DNA of 7,381 nucleotides from Comamonadaceae bacterium. GTDB taxonomy: Bacteria; Pseudomonadota; Gammaproteobacteria; Burkholderiales; Burkholderiaceae_C. How positions within the stretch are numbered: position 1 is the stretch's first letter; each line of letters starts with the position of its first letter. The translations under genes and the position numbers were made by a program. Of this stretch, positions 1-5,069 are shown in pieces. The DNA lies in assembly GCA_947372005.1 (NCBI GenBank), contig CANBRV010000108.1:1-7381 (forward strand), given 5' to 3'. The notes under the pieces are model-generated. The model ran no database searches, had not been told where the DNA came from, and saw only the letters and a list, made by a program, of their open reading frames with translations.

Positions 1-227
1 CATTTGATAAAGCGATCATCGTGCAAGCCAATCGTTAGCGAGCCAAAGATCAAAATCATCCCAAGCGTTACCTTCTGCATCGTCTCCAAGCGTCCTACCT
101 TGAAATAAATGTAGGCCATCTGCGCAGCAGTTGCCGCCATCAAAACGCCAGTGGCCACGTACACACCGTACATTTTGTAAGCGCCGAAGAACAGCACGAT
201 GGGGAGGAAGTCGAGGAGTAAATTCAT
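1..227 (-). CDS. yciB: Septation protein A, inner membrane (partial, C-terminus off the window)
   Basis: The reverse strand read from the ATG at 225-227 gives an open frame of 75 codons that leaves the window at base 1. It begins MNLLLDFLPIVLFFGAYKMY, continues with a second hydrophobic stretch (GVYVATGVLMAATAAQMAYI) and a third (VTLGMILIFGSLTIGL), and ends in LHDDRFIK. That order, with the LLDFLP opening and the LHD-x-x-FIK motif after the third membrane segment, is characteristic of YciB/IspZ, a multi-spanning inner-membrane protein linked to septation and envelope synthesis. The complete family member is about 180 residues, so a bit over half is missing here. The start lies 10 bp beyond the stop of the preceding 91-residue gene, with no clear Shine-Dalgarno sequence, so translation may depend on coupling. 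Family identity is sure; biochemical function of the family is still loosely defined. Confidence 0.9.
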   Translation of the reverse strand, partial: MNLLLDFLPIVLFFGAYKMYGVYVATGVLMAATAAQMAYIYFKVGRLETMQKVTLGMILIFGSLTIGLHDDRFIK

Positions 228-237
228 GTGGTGGATT

Positions 238-513
238 CTAGGGTTTTAACTGCTCAGACGCTTTTTTAAGCCAAACCTCTAAGTTCTCAAGTAAGCCTGT
301 TTGACTAAACGAGCAGCTTTCTTCGGTAAATAAGGCGCTGGATTCCAGTCGATCAAGTATATTGTTTAGCACTTCGCCAAACTGAGGTGGTAGGCTGGAG
401 GTCAATGCCAGAGAGGCTCGCGCGGCATCGGTTAGTTCTGTGGTGCGAATCTCGCCTGCTTGAAATTGCACAAGTTTTGTTTTGATCGTGTTTAGTTGCT
501 CAAGCGCTGTCAT
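238..513 (-). CDS. Small conserved-looking protein of unknown function (91 aa)
   Basis: I do not recognise this protein. It is a soluble, largely helical-looking sequence with no signal peptide or membrane segment. An N-terminal part (residues 1-35, MTALEQLNTIKTKL...) is charged and amphipathic, a middle section holds a SSLPPQFGEVL turn and a probable helix, and the C-terminus (LLENLEVWLKKASEQLKP) is again amphipathic. The single cysteine lies near residue 67. It is supported as a real gene by position: it starts 3 bp after the stop of the solute-binding gene and ends 10 bp before yciB, all on one strand. A purine-rich AGGATGG in the tail of the upstream gene, about 10 nt before the ATG, may serve as its ribosome-binding site. 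A role cannot be assigned; co-transcription with yciB is an inference. Confidence 0.65.
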   Translation of the reverse strand: MTALEQLNTIKTKLVQFQAGEIRTTELTDAARASLALTSSLPPQFGEVLNNILDRLESSALFTEESCSFSQTGLLENLEVWLKKASEQLKP

Positions 514-516
514 TTT

Positions 517-1482
517 TCAATCCATCCTAGCGCCAGAAGCTTTAACCGCTGCGGCCCAGCGGGGTGTTTCATTAGCTAGATATTTTGCAAAGTCATCGCT
601 TCCTAAGAATGCAGGATCAGCCCCTTGGCTGACCATGCGGGTTTTGACTTCTGAGTTGTTTAGCACTTGCTTAAACGCATCGCTTAGTTTTGCGACGACA
701 TCTTTGGGTGTTCCTGCTGGGGCTAGGAAGCCGTAAAAGCCTACGACTTCGAAGCCTTTGATGCCACTTTCAATTACCGTCGGAACATCTGGCAGTGCAG
801 GGTTGCGCTCGCGGCTTGTCACCGCGAGGGCGCGTACTTTGCCTTGCTTGTGGTAGTTGGCGGCTTGTGGAATGCTTTCGGCCATAAATTGCACTTGACC
901 TGCCATCAAATCGGTAAATGCAGGTGCGCTGCCTCGGTAGGGGATGTGAACCATGAAGAGTCCCGTCGCGCTTTTAAACATCTCAGGCACGAGATGCGAA
1001 ATGCCACCATTACCCGCCGAGCCATAGTTGACTTGGCCAGGGCGTGATTTGGTGTAGGTGATAAATTCTTTTAAATTGGTGACTGGTACTTTGGGATTGA
1101 CAAGCAAAGCCAGCGGTTGCATTGCTGTTCGTGCAAGCGGCACGAAGTCTTTGAGTGTGTTGTAGGAGAGCTTGGAATAGAGCGCGCCATTAATCACCAT
1201 CACGCCTGTATTGGCCAGCATGATGGTGTAGCCGTCGGGCGCTGATTTGGCTACGCTCTCCGCGCCCACTGCACCGCCAGCGCCGCTTTTATAGTCCACG
1301 ATGAGGGGCTGACCTAGTACGGCTTGCAGCTTATCTGTGAGAAGTCTTGCATGCTGATCGAGCGGACCACCCGCAGGGAAGCCGATGATGAGCTTGATGG
1401 GTTTATCGGGATAGGCGGCAAAGGCAAAGGATGCGCCAAGGCAGGCGGTTGCAAGTACGAAAAGTCTAGATAGATATTTCAT
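517..1482 (-). CDS. Bug/TctC-family periplasmic solute-binding protein
   Basis: This 321-residue protein is an extracytoplasmic binding receptor of the Bug (TctC) family, which captures small carboxylates and similar ligands in the periplasm for tripartite tricarboxylate transporters. Residues 1-22 are a classical signal peptide (KYLSR, hydrophobic core, AFA then A). The mature part has the family signatures: YPDKPIKLIIGFPAGGPLD (24-42), the GAGGAVGAESVAKSAPDGYT region (67-86), YGSAGNGGISHL (153-164), HIPYRGSAPAF (179-189), and the C-terminal GFYGFLAPAGTP (248-259). Length is normal for the family. The ATG overlaps the stop of the NUDIX gene by 4 bp (ATGA) and has a good GGAGAG site at 1488-1493, which fixes the start. 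No TctA or TctB membrane partner is visible, so this is an orphan receptor as is common in Burkholderiales; the ligand cannot be told from sequence. Confidence 0.93.
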   Translation of the reverse strand: MKYLSRLFVLATACLGASFAFAAYPDKPIKLIIGFPAGGPLDQHARLLTDKLQAVLGQPLIVDYKSGAGGAVGAESVAKSAPDGYTIMLANTGVMVINGALYSKLSYNTLKDFVPLARTAMQPLALLVNPKVPVTNLKEFITYTKSRPGQVNYGSAGNGGISHLVPEMFKSATGLFMVHIPYRGSAPAFTDLMAGQVQFMAESIPQAANYHKQGKVRALAVTSRERNPALPDVPTVIESGIKGFEVVGFYGFLAPAGTPKDVVAKLSDAFKQVLNNSEVKTRMVSQGADPAFLGSDDFAKYLANETPRWAAAVKASGARMD

Positions 1483-2195
1483 GTGGGCTCTCCATGCAAA
1501 TGTTCATAAAAGTGACGTAGTACCCGTGCTGTCACGCCCCAAATATGGCGCTCTTTACCATCAAGATCAATCGATGGAATCCCATACCAGTCGCGGGTGT
1601 GCGTGCCATCGTCGTTGGTCCATGTCAGCTCGTGATGATTGTGATTGTCGGGACTGAGAATGTGCATGAGCGGCACTTCAAAAATCTCGCTGACCTCATC
1701 TTCTGACAGCGCTGGCGTGTAGTCAGGATTGACCAGTGCCACGATGGGCGTGATCTCAAACCCCGTACCCGTTTCGTGCCGAGGCAAAGCGCCTATAACT
1801 AGGCAATTGGCAACTGGCAGGCCAATCTCTTCCTCGGCTTCACGCAGGGCGGTGGCGATGGCGTTTTCGTCTTCCGCATCAATTTTCCCGCCAGGTAGTG
1901 CGATTTGCCCCGAGTGCTTACGCAGCTTGGTGGAGCGCATGGTGAGCAGTATGGTTAAACCGCTCTCACGTTGCATGATGGGGATTAAAACGGCAGATGG
2001 TTTTAGCGCGGGATTGTTGGGGATGTGTGCATCCGCCGTTTGGCCTGCGGGCAAGCTATGCGCTAGCGTTAGAGCCAAAAACGCCTCTGTGACCACATCC
2101 GCGGGTAATGCTTTGAAGCGTGCGTCTTTGGGCAAGATGGGTGCTTGCTTTGGATCGAAGTTAGGAATGCTCGAGAAGAGAGGCGGTTTTTTCAT
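1479..2195 (-). CDS. NUDIX hydrolase, CoA-pyrophosphatase (NudL/UPF0035) type
   Basis: The 238-residue product from the ATG at 2193-2195 carries the NudL-type signature: LRKHSGQIALPGGKIDAED (91-109) followed by ALREAEEEIGLP (116-127), in which the REAEEE glutamates are the expected metal ligands. NudL-like enzymes hydrolyse CoA and its derivatives to 3',5'-ADP and phosphopantetheine. Downstream are family features such as GxLPxxETGTGFEITPIV (135-152) and SEDEVSEIFEVPL (164-176), and a WG(V/M)TA motif near 219. The first 65 residues are a variable N-terminal extension. The frame is open for 76 more codons upstream (to 2423), but that stretch crosses the terminator and rplS and looks unlike the family, so the internal ATG is preferred. 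No Shine-Dalgarno sequence precedes it. The 3' end overlaps the solute-binding gene by 4 bp. Family assignment is strong; substrate is inferred from family. Confidence 0.9.
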   Translation of the reverse strand: MKKPPLFSSIPNFDPKQAPILPKDARFKALPADVVTEAFLALTLAHSLPAGQTADAHIPNNPALKPSAVLIPIMQRESGLTILLTMRSTKLRKHSGQIALPGGKIDAEDENAIATALREAEEEIGLPVANCLVIGALPRHETGTGFEITPIVALVNPDYTPALSEDEVSEIFEVPLMHILSPDNHNHHELTWTNDDGTHTRDWYGIPSIDLDGKERHIWGVTARVLRHFYEHLHGEPT

Positions 2196-2223
2196 AAATC
2201 TAAAGTCACTTAACGAAAGACAT

Positions 2224-2251
2224 AAAAAAACCGCCAACGCACGGAGGCGAT
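2224..2251 (-). terminator. Rho-independent terminator of trmD-rplS
   Basis: On the minus strand ATCGCC (2246-2251) pairs with GGCGGT (2230-2235), six pairs with one T-G wobble and a 10-nt loop, followed by a T tract at 2224-2229. An alternative pairing of ACCG (2253-2256) with CGGT uses the same T tract. It lies about 35 bp past the rplS stop and only 28 bp before the NUDIX start, so NUDIX expression needs read-through or a promoter overlapping it. Confidence 0.7.
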
Positions 2252-2286
2252 GACGGTCTTTTTGTTGCGCAGATACGCAAAAAAAC

Positions 2287-2670
2287 TTAAGACGCTGCGG
2301 CAACCTTTGGTGCTTTGCGTGTGAGCTTTTCTTTGATACGTGCCGACTTACCACTGCGCTCGCGCAAGTAGTAGAGTTTTGCACGGCGCACATCACCACG
2401 GCGCTTGACTTCGATCGAAGCAATCAATGGGCTGTATGTTTGGAACGTACGCTCCACGCCTTCGCCGTTAGAGATTTTGCGAACGATGAAATTGGAGTTG
2501 AGCGAACGATTGCGGATGGCAATCACAACGCCTTCAAAAGCCTGCACACGTTTGCGAGTTCCCTCAACCACGTTGACATTCACAATCACTGTATCGCCAG
2601 GTGCAAATTCGGGGATCACTTTGCCCAAACGAGCAATTTCTTCTTGTTCCAGAGTTTGGAGTAAGTTCAT
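2287..2670 (-). CDS. rplS: Large-subunit ribosomal protein bL19
   Basis: The 127-residue basic protein matches bL19 throughout: an N-terminal MNLLQTLEQEEI helix, the PEFAPGDTVIVNVNVVEGTRKR segment (19-42), the signature QAFEGVVIAIRNR (43-55), GEGVERTFQTYSP (69-81), the VKRRGDVRRAKLYYLRER core (88-105), and a lysine-rich tail. bL19 sits at the 30S-50S interface and contacts 16S rRNA in bridges B6 and B8. Size is slightly longer than the E. coli protein (about 115 residues) because of the KVAAAS-type tail, common in betaproteobacteria. It follows trmD by 115 bp, a long gap for this pair, and a promoter-like sequence at the end of trmD may drive it separately. The Shine-Dalgarno sequence is weak (GAAAG). 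Identification is certain. Confidence 0.98.
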   Translation of the reverse strand: MNLLQTLEQEEIARLGKVIPEFAPGDTVIVNVNVVEGTRKRVQAFEGVVIAIRNRSLNSNFIVRKISNGEGVERTFQTYSPLIASIEVKRRGDVRRAKLYYLRERSGKSARIKEKLTRKAPKVAAAS

Positions 2671-2784
2671 TTTTGAATCACTTTCAAGTTTGTCAGTTCG
2701 TACTCGCTACACAAAAGGCATCCAGTTGCGATCCTACAAAAAAGAGGAGAACGATGCGGCGGGCAGAGGAAAAGTCAACTGGGC

Positions 2785-2814
2785 ATTATAGCTTTTTTGC
2801 AGTTATTAAGTCAG
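2785..2814 (-). promoter_or_regulatory. Candidate sigma70 promoter for rplS within the end of trmD
   Basis: Read on the minus strand, a perfect TATAAT -10 (2785-2790) overlaps the trmD stop codon. An 18-bp spacer separates it from CTGACT (2809-2814), which matches the TTGACA -35 at four of six positions. Transcription would start near 2778 and give rplS a leader of about 108 nt. No strongly folded element was recognised in that leader. The call rests on sequence match only. Confidence 0.5.
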
Positions 2815-3523
2815 GACGCCGATTTGTCGTGAGCGCCAAACGCTGCGCTTGCCGCCAAGACTCAATTTTGGCGTGATTGCCCGACATCAGCACTTCGGGT
2901 ACGCCAATGCCATTCCAGACTTCGGGGCGCGTGTAATGAGGGCAGTCCAAGAGCCCATCAAGAGCGGGATTGAAGCTGTCTTGCAAATGGCTTTGTTCGT
3001 CGGTCAGAACACCGGGCTGGAGCCGTGCTATCGCGTCCAAAAACGCGACAGCTGCAATCTCGCCGCCCGATAGTACAAAGTCGCCAAGACTGAGTTGGTG
3101 CGTGACGTGTGCATCGATGAAGCGCTGGTCTAAGCCTTCGTAGCGTCCACAAATCAGAATCGCCCCATTCGCAAACGCACCCTTTGAGTCAGCCCATGCT
3201 TCGACAACGGATTGCGCAATGGTTTGACCGATGGGGGAAAAGAGAGCGATGGGGACGACACCGCTGGAAGCCTTATCTGGTATGGCTTGTCGAGCATCTT
3301 TGATGGCCGCAAGGCAAGCAGACAAAGGCTCGGCGAGCATCACCATGCCAGGGCCGCCACCAAATGGGCGGTCGTCTACGCGCTTGTAATTGCCTGTGGC
3401 GTAGTCGCGTAACTGCCACAGATGAACATCGATTTGTTTAGATTCAAACGCCCGCCTTGTAATGCCTAACTTGAGGTAGGGTTCGATGAGTTCTGGAAAG
3501 AGGGTGACGATGTCAAAGCGCAT
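2786..3523 (-). CDS. trmD: tRNA (guanine-N1)-methyltransferase TrmD
   Basis: TrmD uses S-adenosylmethionine to methylate N1 of G37 next to the anticodon of tRNAs, preventing +1 frameshifting. The 245-residue protein opens MRFDIVTLFPELI, then has DDRPFGGGPGMVM (50-62), and the trefoil-knot SAM site LICGRYEGLDQR (123-134) with LGDFVLSGGE (146-155). The QDSF at 181-184 supplies the aspartate equivalent to the catalytic base of characterised TrmDs, followed by GLLDCPHYTRPEVW (190-203) and LMSGNHAKIESWR (212-224). Length is normal. The start is fixed by the family N-terminus, although no Shine-Dalgarno sequence lies close: the six bases before the ATG are CCCTCC. The genes normally preceding trmD, rpsP and rimM, are not here; instead a divergent gene starts 50 bp away. 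Identification is certain. Confidence 0.98.
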   Translation of the reverse strand: MRFDIVTLFPELIEPYLKLGITRRAFESKQIDVHLWQLRDYATGNYKRVDDRPFGGGPGMVMLAEPLSACLAAIKDARQAIPDKASSGVVPIALFSPIGQTIAQSVVEAWADSKGAFANGAILICGRYEGLDQRFIDAHVTHQLSLGDFVLSGGEIAAVAFLDAIARLQPGVLTDEQSHLQDSFNPALDGLLDCPHYTRPEVWNGIGVPEVLMSGNHAKIESWRQAQRLALTTNRRPDLITAKKL

Positions 3524-3529
3524 GGAGGG

Positions 3530-3558
3530 ATTATCAAGTTATCCTTGCCAGTTTTAAA
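3530..3558 (-). promoter_or_regulatory. Possible trmD promoter giving a near-leaderless mRNA
   Basis: On the minus strand GATAAT (3530-3535, five of six to TATAAT) is 17 bp downstream of TTTAAA (3553-3558, four of six to TTGACA). The -10 ends 6 nt before the trmD ATG, so transcription would begin at or within a base or two of the start codon. This agrees with the absence of a nearby Shine-Dalgarno sequence but is only a pattern match in an AT-rich 50-bp spacer. Confidence 0.3.
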
Positions 3559-3573
3559 TCCACAGGAATTTTT

Positions 3574-3981
3574 ATGAAAGCAACGTTCACGCTTGAGTCA
3601 AGCGATGTTAAAAAAATCATGGCTGCTGCGGAAGCGGAAGCGATCAAAAATAATTGGGCAGTCGTTATTGCAGTCGTCGATGCAGGCGGCTATTTGATGA
3701 GCTTGCAGCGCTTAGACGGCGTAGCGACCATTTCTAGCGAAATCGCACCAGCCAAAGCTCGCACCGCAGCACTGGGTCGCCGCGAGAGCAAAATTTACGA
3801 AGACATCATCAATGCGGGGCGGTATTCATTTCTTAGTGCGCCTACGCTCAAGGGCATGTTAGAGGGTGGGGTTCCCATCATGAAAGACGGACAGTGTATT
3901 GGTGCTGTGGGCGTGAGCGGTGTGAAATCGACTGAAGACGCGCAAATTGCCAAGGCAGGTATTGCGGTGCTGGGGTTGTAG
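3574..3981 (+). CDS. GlcG/HbpS-family (heme-binding, DUF336-type) protein
   Basis: A 135-residue protein of the GlcG/HbpS/PduO-C fold, small proteins that bind heme, cobalamin or related ligands; many are uncharacterised. Visible family landmarks are the N-terminal helix (SSDVKKIMAAAEAEAIKNNW, 9-28), the strand VVIAVVDAGGYLMSLQRLDG (30-49), the helix with KARTAALGRRESK (61-73), the segment LKGMLEGGVPIMKDG (92-106), and the closing strand IGAVGVSG (109-116), followed by a KSTEDAQIAKAG helix. The GGVPI and GAVGVSG motifs are highly characteristic. There is no signal peptide, so the protein should be cytoplasmic. AGGA at 3564-3567 precedes the ATG by 6 nt. It is divergent from trmD and immediately precedes an SbmA/BacA-like transporter in the same frame, separated by TAG-GCT, so the two are surely co-transcribed. 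The ligand is unknown. Confidence 0.88.
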   Translation: MKATFTLESSDVKKIMAAAEAEAIKNNWAVVIAVVDAGGYLMSLQRLDGVATISSEIAPAKARTAALGRRESKIYEDIINAGRYSFLSAPTLKGMLEGGVPIMKDGQCIGAVGVSGVKSTEDAQIAKAGIAVLGL

Positions 3982-3984
3982 GCT

Positions 3985-4959
3985 ATGTTTCGTTCATTTT
4001 TCTTTGCTCGCAAATGGATGCATTGGTCGATTTTGGGGTCGGCACTGATTTTGTTTGTAACTTGGTACAAAGTTGAGCTGAACGTCAAAATCAACAATTG
4101 GTTTGGGACGTTTTATGACTCCTTGCAAAAGGTGTTGCAAAAGCCAGGTTCGATGACGCTATCTGAGTACATGGGTATGGCGATGACGTTTTTAGAAATC
4201 GCGAGTGTGTCGATTATTTTGGCGGTGTTGCTGGACTTTTTTACCAAGCATTTTGTGTTCCGTTGGCGTATGGCGATGAACGATTTTTATGCCGATAACT
4301 GGCATAAAGTTCGTCACATCGAGGGCGCATCGCAGCGCGTACAAGAGGACACTTTACGTTTTGCTCGTCTGATGGAGAGTCTTGGCGTGAGCTTTATGCG
4401 TAGCTTGATGACTTTGGCTGCGTTCTTGCCTATCTTGTGGCTTTTGTCAGAAAAGGTGGCGGAGTTGCCTTGGATTGGCAAGGTTGAGCATTCTTTGGTC
4501 TACGTCGCCGTCATTTTTGCTCTGTTTGGTACAGTGGTTTTGGCAGTCGTTGGTATCAAGTTGCCTGGACTAGAATTTAAGAATCAATTGGTTGAGGCGG
4601 CATACCGTAAGGAATTGGTGCTGGGCGAGGATGATGCGAATCGCGCCGCGCCGCCTACATTGAAGGAATTGTTCAATCAAGTCAAGATTAACAACTATCG
4701 CCTGTATTTCCACTACATGTATTTTGATGTCGCTAAGTGGAGCTACTTGCAGTTTGGCGTGTTGGTACCGCTGATTGCGCTTGGCCCCGCTGTCATTGCA
4801 GGTGCTTTGACATTTGGCGCGTGGCAGCAAATTGTGCGTGCTTTTGGTCAAGTTGAAAGCTCGTTTCAATACCTTGTTAACAGCTGGACCGACATCGTGG
4901 AGCTGATTTCGGTGTTTAAGCGTTTAAGAGCTTTTGAGCAGCGCATACGAGAAGCCTAA
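3985..4959 (+). CDS. SbmA/BacA-like peptide transporter, N-terminally short
   Basis: This 324-residue inner-membrane protein matches SbmA/BacA, the proton-driven peptide importers (SLiPT family) that resemble the membrane half of an ABC exporter but have no ATPase domain. Landmarks: WSILGSALILFVTW (14-27), FVFRWRMAMNDFYADNW (90-106), the signature HIEGASQRVQEDTLRFA (111-127), VVGIKLPGLEFKNQLVEAAYRKELVLGEDDA (188-218, here in abbreviated wording), RLYFHYMYFDVAK (239-251), and the C-terminal FQYLVNSWTDIVELISVFKRLRAFE (294-318). Predicted membrane segments are near 13-30, 66-86, 135-155, 169-192 and 250-277. No Walker motifs are present. Compared from memory with E. coli SbmA (406 aa), about 75-80 N-terminal residues with the first membrane segments are absent. 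A TAG two codons upstream in frame rules out an upstream extension. Likely substrates are proline-rich or modified peptides, by family. Confidence 0.88.
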   Translation: MFRSFFFARKWMHWSILGSALILFVTWYKVELNVKINNWFGTFYDSLQKVLQKPGSMTLSEYMGMAMTFLEIASVSIILAVLLDFFTKHFVFRWRMAMNDFYADNWHKVRHIEGASQRVQEDTLRFARLMESLGVSFMRSLMTLAAFLPILWLLSEKVAELPWIGKVEHSLVYVAVIFALFGTVVLAVVGIKLPGLEFKNQLVEAAYRKELVLGEDDANRAAPPTLKELFNQVKINNYRLYFHYMYFDVAKWSYLQFGVLVPLIALGPAVIAGALTFGAWQQIVRAFGQVESSFQYLVNSWTDIVELISVFKRLRAFEQRIREA

Positions 4960-4981
4960 CGACGAGATTTCATCCCCGCGC

Positions 4982-4987
4982 TATAAT
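4982..4987 (+). promoter_or_regulatory. rpsF: Likely -10 box for the rpsF operon
   Basis: A perfect TATAAT lies 22 bp after the transporter stop and 82 bp before the rpsF start. Transcription would begin near 4994. No good -35 hexamer is seen at 16-18 bp upstream (ACGACG at 17), so activation or an AT-tract contribution may be needed. No terminator separates the transporter from this point, so read-through from upstream is also possible. Confidence 0.5.
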
Positions 4988-4994
4988 CATGGGC

Positions 4995-5048
4995 TTAGCC
5001 AATTTTGGCTGAACCTTGCTGCACCACACTTTAGACGCTGTGGGTAGC
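4995..5048 (+). promoter_or_regulatory. Two small hairpins in the rpsF operon leader
   Basis: Hairpin 1 is AGCCAA (4997-5002) with TTGGCT (5005-5010), extendable by a wobble and a T-A pair, with a tiny central TT loop. Hairpin 2 is CCACA (5024-5028) with TGTGG (5039-5043), loop CTTTAGACGC, extended by GCT (5018-5020) with AGC (5046-5048) across an asymmetric internal loop. In many bacteria the S6:S18 dimer represses its own operon through a structured rpsF leader; hairpin 2 is a candidate here, but I cannot match it confidently to the known consensus. Neither hairpin has a T tract. Confidence 0.35.
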
Positions 5049-5069
5049 TTTTATCCTCAAGGAGAGTCT

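Noticed and set aside
482..736. 84-codon plus-strand open frame opposite the solute-binding gene
   Set aside because: Antisense to a confidently identified gene, no ribosome-binding site and no family resemblance.
1429..1482. Lipoprotein signal at Cys14 of the solute-binding protein
   Set aside because: The residues before the cysteine (A-T-A) do not form a good lipobox, and a normal signal peptidase I site (AFA-A) follows at residues 20-23.
1729..2253. 174-codon plus-strand open frame opposite the NUDIX gene
   Set aside because: It is an antisense shadow of a well-identified gene; the predicted protein is low-complexity in Ser/Ala/Arg with no recognisable domain.
2196..2423. In-frame upstream extension of the NUDIX protein by 76 residues
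   Set aside because: It overlaps the end of rplS in another frame and runs through the terminator; the peptide is Ser/Lys/Arg-rich and unlike the family N-terminus.
3531..3559. Plus-strand promoter for the HbpS-family gene (TTATCA, 17 bp, TTAAAT)
   Set aside because: Both boxes match only four of six, and the implied start near 3566 would cut into the Shine-Dalgarno sequence at 3564-3567. The real promoter may lie inside trmD.
3555..3563. DnaA-box-like AAATCCACA between trmD and the HbpS-family gene
   Set aside because: Only seven of nine positions match and nothing around it suggests replication control.
4989..5012. Seven-codon mini-ORF (MGLANFG) in the rpsF leader
   Set aside because: Its ATG lies just after the -10 box and probably upstream of the transcription start, and it has no ribosome-binding site.
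5016..5069. Longer bS6 starting at a TTG codon
   Set aside because: The family starts at MRHYE and the strong AAGGAGAG is placed for the ATG at 5070; the extension covers the leader hairpin.
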